This document shows, piece by piece, positions 9,101 through 18,476 of a stretch of 34,769 nt of DNA (the stretch's first letter is position 1; each line of letters opens with the position of its first letter). The notes under the pieces were generated by a model that was not told where the DNA came from, did no database searches, and saw only the letters and a program-made list of their open reading frames with translations. The translations under genes and the position numbers were made by a program. Source of the stretch: Sphaeroforma sirkka (lineage: Eukaryota > Opisthokonta > Ichthyosporea > Ichthyophonida); the NCBI GenBank assembly GCA_001586965.3, contig LUCW03002339.1:47501-82269 (forward strand), read 5' to 3'.

Positions 9101-9950
9101 CGTCTACTCGTCTGTAGGTTGGGGCGGCTATTGGTGTAGTCGCGACTTCCATTGGTCGTCGGGCCCTCGCGGTTGCTGCGACTCTGGAGACGTGCTGTGC
9201 ATCCTGAATGTCAGGGCTCAACAGCTGTATAAGCTCGTGTGTCTCCATCAGTTGCCATTTGGGATGCAACTGTAGAGTACGTTCATACGTACGGCCGTTG
9301 AGAGCTTCTTCTAACAGTTGCACAATGCAGTGGTTCAATAAATTCTGTTGGATGTCGGCATCTGTCTGGCACCGTTCACGTGCCCTCCTGTGGTTCTCCA
9401 TGAGCTGTGTCATTTGTTCCATAAGAGGAGTGTGCATGTTCCGACTTTGGCCCTTGGCTAACTTGCGAAACGCGGGATCGACAGTGGTTTGTGTTTCGTG
9501 CGAACAGATCTGTTCGATCTGTAGCTGAGGTGTCCATGTCTTCAACCGTTCAGAATTGTCGCGGATGTAGTCCAGTGTTGATTTCTCCGCCTTGAAGTAA
9601 GATAGTACCTTATGAAACCATGTATGGTTCCAACTCTCGTCCAACCCTGCGATTAGTGCGTTCTTGAACGCCTCGAGGAGAGCCCCTCTTGTGTCCCGTT
9701 CCATAATATCATGTAGGTAGTATCTGTTCGACGGCCAATCAGGCCACGTACGTGGTGAAGGTACGGGACGCTTCTCTACTGGTCGGGACTCTAATGTAGC
9801 TCGAAGTGTTTCAATCACGCCCCGAAGAGCTTCAGCTCGAGCCGTGTTATTCTCCTCGATTGCTTGGCATAGCTCGTCACTTAAATGTAGTATCCGTGCG
9901 TGTAGCGCCTGTCGCCTTTTCTCGATACTAGCCGGTGTGGGCGGAGGCAC
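9021..9950 (-). CDS. gag: Gag capsid region, right copy
   Basis: The open frame starts MPPPTPASIEKRRQALHARI and repeats the sequence at the left-copy end. It continues beyond the left-copy breakpoint into the capsid-like part: YYLHDIMERDTRGALLEAF, LDESWNHTWFHKVLSYF, then helices to HELIQLLSPDIQD and a basic tail. The aromatic and Leu pattern fits a Ty3/gypsy capsid. The apparent N-terminus is only the first Met after a nonsense change: the left copy has CAG where this one has TAG (near 9980). The true protein continued upstream to about 10803. Confidence 0.75.
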   Translation of the reverse strand: MPPPTPASIEKRRQALHARILHLSDELCQAIEENNTARAEALRGVIETLRATLESRPVEKRPVPSPRTWPDWPSNRYYLHDIMERDTRGALLEAFKNALIAGLDESWNHTWFHKVLSYFKAEKSTLDYIRDNSERLKTWTPQLQIEQICSHETQTTVDPAFRKLAKGQSRNMHTPLMEQMTQLMENHRRARERCQTDADIQQNLLNHCIVQLLEEALNGRTYERTLQLHPKWQLMETHELIQLLSPDIQDAQHVSRVAATARARRPMEVATTPIAAPTYRRVDDKRRIGLNGPNLRYQRLVRGARHKRH

Positions 9951-10832
9951 TGTTGTCTCCTTCTCTTGTCGTTTAGGTGTCTATACATATTCACTGGGCG
10001 CTTCTTTCTCGCCCCACTGATGTTGCTGTTGTTGGCGCAGGTTCGTACTTAATCGGTCCTGTCTATTCTTCACCGCCTCCTTACCTTGAGGATTCTGTCT
10101 GGCTAATACTTGTTCATGTGCGAACTCTTGAAAAGTTGGTGTGTTCTCACTGGCAGACAGAGTATCATCCTCCTCGGTTGAACTGTCCTCTGACCCTGGT
10201 GATTTGTACCCGAGTCCATAAAACGGACGCTTACAGCCTTGAATTCGGAAGGTAGGGTTGTCTCGTCCTCTGGTACTGCCTGTACCCGTTCGTGTGCGTC
10301 AGAAGAACTCTCTCCTTAGCGGCCGGCCCTTTTGTAGTTCGTCCGGCGTTTATGCGCTGTAACCTCTGTTCGTATTTTTCAAAGAGAGACTGCTGTTGTG
10401 TCATCAGCTCCGTGAGTTTCTGAGCTGACGATTGTTCCCGTGCCGTTTTCTTGTTGTTGGTACGGTTCCGGTGACGCTTCCGCTTGTTAGGTGGAAGGCG
10501 TGGTGGGTCAATACTGGGAAATAATGCCCCTGGAGTATCCAGAGACGAACGAGGGGACAGCCCTTCACTGGCTACCTGTTCACCAATAAAAGTCTGACTG
10601 CTGTCCGCACGCAGGTCGGGTACTTCCTTGGTCTCACCCTCGAATATGACATCCTCGTCAGACTGTGCAGATCCATCGTTGTTTGCTGTTGGTGGCTGCT
10701 TGTCGTCCGCGGAAACAGGGTGTGGAGCCCCAAGATGTGTCTGTTGTTGCCCCTCCAGAGCCTGACCTGAGTGCGGAGCGGTGCATTCCGTATGGGACTG
10801 ACGACGTTAAGTTCCACGTCGGTTGATATCAT
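9951..10832 (-). pseudogene. gag: Gag N-terminal region, right copy, broken
   Basis: This matches 6872-7710 of the left copy in inverse orientation. It has the CAG-to-TAG nonsense change near 9980 and a 1 bp deletion near 10262 (GACGAGACAAC against GACGAAGACAAC). It keeps a segment that the left copy lacks, near 10460-10510, encoding the very basic NKRKRHRNRTNNKK, which looks like a nuclear localisation signal. The overlapping 86-codon frame at 10572-10832 is also preserved. Confidence 0.7.
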
Positions 10833-12147
10833 CTTCCTTGCGGCGCTTAGGATTCAAGAGTTGCTGTCTACGACTTTGATGGTTGGTGAGTTGTTTGTCA
10901 ATGTAAACTAGAAATGTGTGCGAATGAACTGATAGGAGTACTGAATATAAATATACATTTTCTACCCAATTTCATCCTTCAAACACATAACGACTCGACA
11001 TCGATCTCCGAGGAGCTCGTGGGTTCCCTCGTGACTGTTTCATTTCCTTCACTAACACCAGTAGTGTGGATAGTCTATCTACTCTAACACTACCAGCTGT
11101 CTTACTCTTCATCCCACAATAACATATGGTTGAGTGCCTCATTAGTCGGAGCCACTTCTTGTTCTACTCCTCGCCAGCTCTTGCTCCGGCCTAATGACGG
11201 CCTATTCGCAGGACCCTGTTGGGAACTTCCCTCATCGCTCCTCTTTTACTCTTCTTACCCGTGATGTCCTTGTCATGTGCTGTTGCGGTTGTTGGAATAT
11301 GCTTCTCGATCTAAGAACGATTGCTCGTTATTGCACTCCTAAACTAAGCTGCCGTCAACCACACCTTCTGTGCATACTGTTGATCCTCTCCGTTGACCTG
11401 ATTTATCTGGAAGTTCTAGTGATTTGAGTGTGTTCGCATATCATTTTCACAATTTAACCTTGTATTTACTTGCATCGTTCGTGTTATGTGCGCCCCCACC
11501 CTTATATGCTCCTAATAACTCACAGGTGCTTACTTGTGTCTCTGTATGCTTCCTAATATCCCATTCTGAAAACTTTTGTAAAATAATCTAGTATGCCGCT
11601 GATTCTTTGCGTCATCGTACTAACCGAGTCGGTACTAACCATGTACATCTCCCATCTCTACTACACTACTGTGGATCCTAAAGAACTTTCTTCTAACAAC
11701 TTCTTAAATACAATTTAAGCTCATTAGCTTGCAATTCGATTTGTACTTGTCTCACACTGAAAACAACCTTCCTACCTGTACTCACACATGACTACTTATC
11801 TGTGGATTCTGACTGATTGTCTGATTTCGTCATTTGATCGTCGTGAGACCTTCCTTGTTGACCCTGGTTAATGTTCTGCTTGATTGGAATGTTCGCTCTT
11901 CGGGTTCACTCGTATTAGTAGATTCTTTCTTCATCCTCGTCGTCCACACGTCGTTAATCCAACGACCGGATACTCTAAATCGTTCATTTTGATGCGACAT
12001 TCTCTGTTCGCATTGTCTTTCAATTGTTATACTTATAACAAAAAAAAATATGTGCCAGCTACTGACTAATTCATATTCTGTAGCTTTCTCTGTAATTACT
12101 AATAAACTAACAACTTCTATGGTAAGTTAAAAAATGTAGTAAGTATA
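10833..12147 (-). other. Gypsy untranslated leader, right inverted copy
   Basis: The reverse complement follows the left leader closely, by eye at about 90-95% identity, with the roughly 350 bp gap noted there. No gene lies in it; short open frames here (for example 11194-11427) are antisense shadows of the leader. Confidence 0.65.
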
Positions 12148-12380
12148 CGCGAGATAACTGTATCTCAACGTTCTCCTCCTCAGGGAGGGGACGTTGTTCA
12201 TTTATTAGTAATTATAAACAGTAATCCTAAAATGACTGACTCTTAAATGAGTCATTAGTCATGTGCTGTAAAACCAGCAAAACCCTAAAACCCAGTTTAT
12301 CAGATTATTCTGATAAACTGTAAAACTTGTATTAAACCTAAAATAATCAAATAAATATAAGTACTTGTATTCTGACCACA
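12148..12380 (-). repeat. Ty3/gypsy 5' LTR, inverted right copy, with intact terminal bases
   Basis: This is the reverse complement of the LTR. It ends at 12380 with the exact LTR terminus (TGTGGTCAGAATAC on the minus strand). The very next bases are plus-strand integrase sequence (CCACATTACC). The precise end at the LTR terminus is what integration chemistry gives, not random breakage. It groups with the 4987 LTR (shared AAGTAC and CTGGGTTTTA) rather than with the two 3' LTRs. Confidence 0.8.
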
Positions 12381-12941
12381 CCACATTACCAAGAAGTGTA
12401 CAGGCAAGCTTACGATGACATTTGACCGCCTGCATGCTCACGACTTGGTACATTTCGACAAAGGCGATGTGGTCATGGTACGATCAGAAAGCCGGACAAC
12501 TAAGCCTATGCGGCCATTGTTTGGACCATATGTAGTCAAAGGTAGACACGGTCAACGCTATGAGTTAGCGAACAAAGATGGTTCCGCCCCACCAGAATTC
12601 AAGGACAAACCGGTACGGGTGGAACTCCTCCGTTTAGTGCATAGACACACAGACCCACCAATTAACGAAGACTTATGGACCGAAGGAGGGGTTGAGCTTC
12701 GCCATATTATCACACACCGTACGAATGATGAGACGGGAAGTTGGAATACCTGGTGAGATGGCGAGAAGGCGAAGCAACGTGGGAAACAGCAGAAGCTTTT
12801 GATGATGCCAACGATATCGCGGCCTACCACAAGCTTCGCAGACACGGACACGTAAACGCCGACGCCCACAAATCTAATGATAACTTTTGGCGACCATTCG
12901 GTCGAACGGTACGCTCGAACCGTGATTTTAGAGCCCTCTAG
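12381..12941 (+). pseudogene. int: Integrase C-terminal domain plus chromodomain (chromovirus), one frameshift
   Basis: The plus strand reads from the LTR junction into FDKGDVVMVRSESR and FGPYVVKGRHGQRYEL, the GPY/F module at the C-terminus of chromoviral integrases. About 70 residues later comes a chromodomain: EYLVRWREGEATWETAEAF, then ending DIAAYHKLRRHG. The Tyr-Leu-Val-x-Trp and Thr-Trp-Glu positions are present. Chromodomains of this kind steer insertion by binding modified histones or chromatin. The frame breaks between GPY/F and chromodomain at about 12733-12741 (one base missing in a G run). The catalytic integrase core is absent, lost at the 12380/12381 junction. The stop is at 12939-12941. 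Confidence 0.85.
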
Positions 12942-13037
12942 CTCTCAGAGGTTAAATGCCAACGCACTGCTCTAGCTCTCGGAGGATAACTGCCAGCACA
13001 CTGCTCTAGCTCTCAGAGGATAAATGCCAGCACATAA
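12936..13037 (+). repeat. 34 bp tandem repeat, three copies, between integrase stop and 3' LTR
   Basis: Units start CTCTAGCTCTC at 12936, 12970 and 13004 and differ at a few bases. The stop codon of the chromodomain frame lies inside the first unit (CTCTAG). The repeat is in the short 3' untranslated part ahead of the polypurine tract. Confidence 0.85.
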
Positions 13038-13098
13038 GGTACTATGTTATTCTTATCATCTCTGAAACTGCACACTGCTTTGTTCAGTGCTTCAGTTT

Positions 13099-13105
13099 GG
13101 GGGGA
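13099..13105 (+). promoter_or_regulatory. Polypurine tract for plus-strand priming
   Basis: GGGGGGA sits just before the 3' LTR (GGGGGGAT/TGTGGTC). The same tract precedes the LTR at 14101. It fits the primer site for plus-strand DNA synthesis. Confidence 0.7.
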
Positions 13106-13106
13106 T

Positions 13107-13343
13107 TGTGGTCAGAATACAAGTGCTTAGATTTATTTGATTATTTTAGATTTATTACAAGTTTTACAGTTTATCAGAATAGTCTGATAAACTGTGTTTT
13201 AGGGGTTTGCTGGTTTTACAGCACATGACTTATGACTCATTTCAAAGAGTCAGTCATTTTAGGATTTCTGTTTATAATTACTAATAAATGAACAATATCC
13301 CCCTCCCTGAGGAGGGAGAACGTTGAGATACAGTTATCTAGCG
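13107..13343 (+). repeat. Ty3/gypsy 3' LTR
   Basis: The 237 bp have the same length as the 4987 LTR and the same three inverted repeats. The sequence is closer to the LTR at 14101 (AAGTGC, CTGTGTTTTA) than to the 5' LTRs. It stops at GCG and passes straight into (TA)n. Confidence 0.85.

Positions 13344-13378
<35 letters not shown>
13344..13378. repeat. TA microsatellite at the 3' LTR end
   Basis: An uninterrupted TA run begins at the last base that can be aligned between LTR copies. Confidence 0.9.
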
Positions 13379-13381
<3 letters not shown>

Positions 13382-14091
13382 TTTTTTTAATTAAAATTAG
13401 TAGCATTCGACCGGATGGTCGGATAACTATATATATATATATGTATATATATATTTATAGAAAAAAAAAAGAAGAAGAAATAAAATGCTCATCAGCTAAA
13501 TAAAATGGGCACCTGTTAATTTCTGCATATATTACTAATCACTCCAATTTGCTCTAGATTTATAATAATAATAAAATCTGCATGATGTATATATATATAT
13601 ATATGAAAATCACGCAAACGTATCAAACCGAGCAAAATGGAAGGTGGGGATTTCTTTTTTTCACTTATCTGTGCTCGGAAGACTTTGCTCCTGTCGTAGT
13701 TTGCAAGCTCCTTTCGGCTATCCGGTTCTGAGGAGATCAACTCCCCTGTGCTCGGAAGACTTTGCTCCTGTCGTACTTTACAAGCTCCTTTCAGCTACCC
13801 GGTTCTGAGGGAGATCAACTCCTGTAATTCGTCAATAAAATGAACTTCTCCGTCCACTGTTATCCTCGAGATAAAATCGAATAATACACCTAAAGTAACT
13901 AGTCGTAAAAATGTAGTAAACACATCAAAATACGATACTAAAACCTACTGAGTCTCCCTGAGGCTCAGTGCGGTGTATTTATTCTTATATTTGATTGTCT
14001 ACGTGGTCTACAAATAATTCACCTCGTGTGAATTAATTGTAAATTAATTCTAACTTCACACTGATAGTGGTTTAAGGGGACTTTTACCACA
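13379..14091. other. Spacer between two 3' LTRs
   Basis: AT-rich DNA without a gene. It holds further short TA runs (about 13428-13460 and 13587-13604), a GACC/GGTC hairpin near 13411-13422, a 77 bp tandem duplication, and a CTGAG/CTCAG inverted repeat near 13948-13968. Its last bases are a polypurine tract, so the end of this stretch may be the 3' part of another gypsy copy. Confidence 0.5.
13669..13823. repeat. 77 bp tandem duplication
   Basis: TGTGCTCGGAAGACTTTGCT starts at 13670 and again at 13747. The units differ by a few substitutions and a single-base insertion. No coding sense is seen. Confidence 0.85.
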
Positions 14092-14092
14092 T

Positions 14093-14341
14093 GGGGGGAT
14101 TGTGGTCAGAATACAAGTGCTTAGATTTATTTGATTATTTTAGATTTATTACAAGTTTTACAGTTTATCAGAATAGTCTGATAAACTGTGTTTTTAGGGT
14201 TTTTTTGCTGGTTTTACAGCACATGACTTATGACTCATTTCAAAGAGTCAGTCATTTTAGGATTTCTGTTTATAATTACTAATAAATGAACAATATCCCC
14301 CTCCCTGAGGAGGGAGAACGTTGAGATACAGTTATCTAGCG
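14093..14341 (+). repeat. Second polypurine tract and 3' LTR
   Basis: GGGGGGAT precedes an LTR at 14101-14341 almost identical to that at 13107, apart from longer T runs near 14190-14205. It too ends at GCG followed by TA repeats. No gag or pol of its own is adjacent, so it is the 3' end of a separate, otherwise lost copy, or a tandem duplication of the 3' end. Confidence 0.8.
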
Positions 14342-14370
14342 TTATATATATATATATATATATATATATT
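14342..14370. repeat. TA microsatellite at the second 3' LTR end
   Basis: A TA run starts where the LTR similarity ends, as at the other 3' LTR. The unidentified plus-strand gene remnant starts 4 bp after it. Confidence 0.9.
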
Positions 14371-14373
14371 AAG

Positions 14374-15691
14374 ATGAACCGATTCGAATTTTGTCAGAAC
14401 ATCAATCCTAACAAGAAATTCAGAATCAACAAGAAAATACCAACAAACATGCGGCACGGTTCATCAGTTAGTTGTCTGGTCGCCCGGGCAGTCGGTAAAC
14501 CCTTTCTAATACTAATTTAACTAAAGAGTATTGGGTTGAATTTAGATATATACTTTTGTTATATACAGTTACGCAAGGTTGCATAGGAGCTGAAAAATTA
14601 TGTCCGAGACCATAGGCGCACCTACCTAAGATTGTACACTTTTGTATAGGAAAATAACAAACGAACTGAAGCTAGATTTCTCTGCTAAGTAATTTGCGAC
14701 CGATGAAAAAGCATATTGCTATGGTTATAAACTATACACATGGACACGAAAGATTGACAACAATACAACGATCCACTATGAGAAAGGTCATGCCAAAGCT
14801 TGGTTTGACGATGTTAGTAAGCTAGTCGTTAAGAAGATAAAATAGCAGGGGGACTAGGGCCAGCAGACAGGCAAGTATAACCAACTTTGTGCAATCATCA
14901 GCAACTAAACATCAACCCTAAGCTAAGTTTGATAGCTCCGAGAACCTAGCCGACTTATATTGGACAGCTTGTATCGTCAAACCATTCGAACTAGAGAAAC
15001 CCTCTGAACTCAGAGTTTGGTTGAATGCAGCACTGCAAGTGCCGATCACCGTACACTCACAGTATACCCCTGCCGCACCCGAGACAATACAGATATGTCT
15101 TTCGGTATTAGAGGGGTCAAAGAGTTGTACCATCAAGAAGTGAAATGAGCAAGAAGTGAAATGAGGTACTTCATTATTATTACCCCGTTTGCAGTGTTAG
15201 AATACGATGCTTGGAAGGATTCTAGCCGTGTCAATCACTTGGGCTTCCTTGTTGTAATTAAAACTATGAGGTCTAAATACAAGATGTTTGTTTTTCTAGG
15301 TTTCAAAGAAATACGAGGTACTCACACTGGTGTGAATATATTTGTATGACAGGTGGAAGTATTGAGGGCTTGAGACTTGCTGAAACCTAGACCAGATACG
15401 CACTTCAGCAATGGTTTGGAATCAGATGGAGGTTTGTGAATGAAATAGATCATTCGTATCGCAACGCCTGACAACGCATCGAGTGTACAGATTGAAATAG
15501 ACTATACTGCGAATATAGTTATGGGCTGTCGAACCCATAAAGTAGCCTTGGTATTGAAAAACGCCATACGGGGAGTGTCGATTACAGCAACTGACCAGAT
15601 TCGAAACATCTTAGAAGGACTACATAATACTGATGTGAACAGTCAATTGAATATTATAACAAATCTGACCAATGTCAATGGTATAGAGTAG
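14374..15691 (+). pseudogene. Decayed gene of unknown family, plus strand
   Basis: Pieces of protein-like sequence follow one another on this strand. 14374-14520 starts MNRFEFCQNINPNKKFRI. 14651-14845 includes EKAYCYGYKLYTWTRKIDNN and KGHAKAWFDDVSKLV. 14925-15140 includes NLADLYWTACIVKPFELEKP and WLNAALQVPITVHSQY. 15155-15349 includes FIIITPFAVLEYDAWKDS and MRSKYKMFVFLGFKE. 15450-15691 includes VQIEIDYTANIVMG and ITATDQIRNILEGL. The frame is interrupted by stops and shifts; several stops are one C-to-T change from sense codons. The order and spacing suggest one protein of about 400 residues. I recognise no domain. A structural or replication protein of a virus or other selfish element is possible but unsupported. 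Confidence 0.45.
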
Positions 15692-15694
15692 TAG

Positions 15695-16255
15695 AAACCA
15701 TCCCATGTGAATGAAAAATATACTCAGAGTCAGCGTAGACCGGCAGTCGATGGTATGCTGCTGATAAGTCTAACGTTGTGTAGTATCGCTTGTCCTTCAA
15801 GTTGCTGACGATCTCATTAACCTTCGTTAGCGTGAATTGATCCTCTGGAATGAGAGCATTGATCTGACGTAAGTCCACACATACACCGACTTTAATAAGC
15901 TCTCCTGACGGTGTATAGGATGGTACCATCAGCAATGAAAGGTTTGCAATCGACGCCGATGTCCGACGATTGATTACCAAATCATGTTCCCGCTTTGATA
16001 CATGTGGTTTATACTTGTCCGATGCAAAATTTGTGTATCTGTCTACGTATGCCTGGTGGAACTATTGGAATGCGAACCGCATCCAATATTGCCTCATTAG
16101 CGTCAAGGTATTGTCGCAGTTGGTGACGGATGTCGTCTAGCTCTAGCAGGTCTGGAGCCATGCGACGATAGATCGGTTCTAGTAATTCGTCCAAAATATT
16201 GCGACTAATATTTGGGAATAGAGATGCAAATCCAGTACGACCTAATACCAAATAT
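15695..16255 (-). pseudogene. pol: Fragment of a second, diverged Ty3/gypsy element (protease linker and RT)
   Basis: From right to left: ILDELLEPIYRRMAPDLLEL and DDIRHQLRQYLDANEAILDA match the post-protease linker of the main element (ELDELLEAIPRRQAP, DVRQRLAQDLEANAKIAD). RT follows with LLMVPSYTP, VGVCVDLRQINAL and YYTTLDLSAAYHRLPV (motif A region), ending near EYIFHSHGM. The stretch is about 560 bp and is cut on both sides. It lies exactly between the 3' ends of two converging unidentified gene remnants. Divergence from the main element at protein level is large, so it is a separate family. Confidence 0.75.
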
Positions 16256-16317
16256 TACATAATATCCTTGCCTAATCAATTTTATCCAAATAAACTCGCG
16301 TGAGGGCTGAGAAAACA

Positions 16318-17036
16318 CTATAGCGTAGACCCAGCTATCATCCCTTCCTGCGTGGTCATCTTAGCTGCCTTGCCCAAGTGCTCGCGCATGCCCTGCACCG
16401 TATATTCTACCACCTTGAAATCGCCCAACGGTGCACTCGCTGCTATTACCACACCCCCGCTTTGGCCAACAGTATCACTAACGCATCAATATGGTTGCAG
16501 AGTCAAGTACCCAGCGTCTGGTAGTTACCTCCAGGGCCCGCCATCGAACCCGTGCCAAACAGTCCCGCAGTGCTGCTAGTCGCACCCTCTTCGGCCTGCC
16601 GGTCCATCAGTATAAACAAGTGGTGCGCCACTATTGCACACATACCACAAGTGTGGAGGTTATGCAGCATGCATTCAATCTTTTCTGGCTCCTTCGAAAA
16701 CAGACCTGCCAGCCTATTTGACGTCTTCAACATGGAACTCATCGGTTGCGTGAACAACATGGCTACAATCTTGTTGTGCCGTGCTAACACCACTGAGTCT
16801 ATCATATCCACCGCCATCTATCTATCGCTTGGTATCATGCAGATGATCGCTTGATCCGCTGTGGTAGAATCATTCAACAAATAGCTATTTCCAGCGTGTG
16901 GCTACTTCACCGAGGGCACTCTAATGGTACTCGGGTTGTGCACCCGACGCCCCTGAATTTTCTGACCCTCAGATCTCACTCACCCATGAAAGTCGTTGTT
17001 CATCAACCCCTCAAACTTTTTCACTGATGCCGACAT
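16318..17036 (-). pseudogene. Decayed gene of unknown family, about 240 codons
   Basis: A single minus-strand frame begins with ATG at 17036 (MSASVKKFEGLMNNDFHG). It passes through four in-frame stops (two TGA, two TAG) without losing its protein-like character: VVLARHNKIVAMLFTQPM, SKEPEKIECMLHNLHTCGMC, then a Gly/Ser-rich stretch (GLFGTGSMAGPGG), NHIDALVILLAKAG. After a single-base shift it continues with GDFKVVEYTVQGMREHLGK and ends GMIAGSTL at 16318. The stops look like CGA-to-TGA and CAG-to-TAG changes. It converges with the plus-strand remnant at 14374-15691. No domain is recognised; no transmembrane segment or signal peptide is obvious. Confidence 0.45.
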
Positions 17037-17200
17037 TGCGAGAAAAAAAATAGTATAGTGTCTCTATCGTAATCATGTATCTAGATGTACACTACAGTTT
17101 TATATATATTCACGTACAGGTTATAATAAAATTGTTGTACCGTGTGGCACTTTCCGTGCCACACACTGAATTATCCCACGTGAGAATTAACACCAAATAA

Positions 17201-17690
17201 TTAATGACATAAAATTGATGAAAACTGATGGCAGGTCTGGTCTGGCCGGCCCAAACCTTGGCCCATATTTGGATCGGCCAACCTAGGGCCCAGTTCACGT
17301 GCCCTCAGTAGCTGCATTAACGTATTGTGCAACTCGTTCAATACATTGTTTGGTCTTATCCTGTTATCCAACGTAGAAATCAAGTGTTGAGCCTCAGAGA
17401 CTAGTCTGGCTAGCGTCGCACGGGCTTCTTCCTTAACTTTATCAACCGGTGTGCGATCGATGGAAAACGCTGTTTCCACCTTAGCACAGATCAAAGGCAA
17501 TTGACGATATACTTCAAGCAGACGTTTCAACAATCAATCACAGGCTTTCTTGTCCACCTCAGGATGGCCAAAGAATAGAGCTCAGTATAGTGTTAAGTCT
17601 GAATAAGTAGACTAAGTCAGAAGTGCCGATATGAACGGTGCCCCTGCTGTTTTTATTAATCTCGTTCCTATGTGGGTCGATATTTTTTTC
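17201..17690 (-). pseudogene. Decayed gene of unknown family, helical
   Basis: The minus strand reads GTRLIKTAGAPFISALL, then FGHPEVDKKACD, LLKRLLEVYRQLPLICAKVE, KVKEEARATLARLVSEAQHL, NVLNELHNTLMQLLRAREL and ends MGQGLGRPDQTCHQF near 17200. Three in-frame stops break the first third; the last 110 codons are open. The content is mostly amphipathic helix. It lies in tandem upstream of the 16318-17036 remnant on the same strand. It is not similar by eye to the gypsy Gag in this window. Confidence 0.4.
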
Positions 17691-17898
17691 TAGCAAAGGA
17701 ATAAAGTGAAAATACCCAACTCTATGGTTTTGGTGTCCTAGATACTAAATTTTGATGATGTCGTGTGAGTCATCGTCTTAATAAATTCTATCATCCTCTA
17801 TGATCCGGTCGTCTGATTGGGTCCTGAATAATCTTCTAGGTCCCGTCCTCTGGTCCGGTCATGAAATAATCTCTTAGTTACGATCCTTTAGTCCAGTC

Positions 17899-18180
17899 CT
17901 AAATATCCACATAGGGCACTTTGTCCACAAGAGTACAATATGCGGCCTGCGACAGTATATCTATCTCCAACATGATCGCGTTTTGCACTAGAAGATTAGT
18001 ATTCTCTAATACGAGTACTAAGGCTGCAGATAAACTGTCTGAAGCACAGGAAGTTGTTGAGTGTGACAAGTTGTGAAGTCCATAGCGAACGGCGAAACTA
18101 GGTGAATTGGATTGTATCTGATGACTATACGAAACGGCTACAGTTGTCTTCCTGTGCTTGAAAATCCTAATGAGCGACAA
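17899..18180 (-). CDS. 93-codon open frame, unrecognised
   Basis: MSLIRIFKHRKTTVAVSYSH starts a frame ending LSQAAYCTLVDKVPYVDI. The second half (LSAALVLVLENTNLLVQNAI) is helical and protein-like. It is on the same strand as the two remnants to its left and may be another member of that block. Downstream (17790-17900) lies a short degenerate repeat around TCCGGTC / TAATCT words. Confidence 0.25.
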   Translation of the reverse strand: MSLIRIFKHRKTTVAVSYSHQIQSNSPSFAVRYGLHNLSHSTTSCASDSLSAALVLVLENTNLLVQNAIMLEIDILSQAAYCTLVDKVPYVDI

Positions 18181-18476
18181 AGAATTAAAGGTTTGTGGTA
18201 TGAAGCAGATGGGTTGAAAAGTTATAAATGCTTAAATGTTCAAAACATGTGAAAGAGCCTAGAAGAGGTCATCGCGAGTACTAGACCATTGATATCATGT
18301 CAAATCGCCAACCAATATTCTATCCGATATGATAGAGCAAATACTAGATTGAAGCTTTTTAGCAGATATATCAGCATTTATGCAGCTAAATCATCCAGAC
18401 CCTGTGAAATTTTAAAAGCCGTATAGAAGACGAGCTGACTGTACCTATCAAGGCTTATAGGATTCGCCTGAGTGAC

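Noticed and set aside
4987-12380. A recent large palindrome or assembly artefact
   Set aside because: The arms differ by many substitutions, a gap of about 350 bp, a 36 bp gap and a nonsense change, so they are two diverged copies.
17201-17533. Gag of the second gypsy element
   Set aside because: The helical protein shows no visible similarity to the Gag of the first element and is separated from the RT fragment by another gene remnant.
14374-17690. Reassigned stop codons in the unidentified genes
   Set aside because: All three stops occur in them, frames also shift, and SLD5 uses TGA as a normal stop; mutational decay is simpler.
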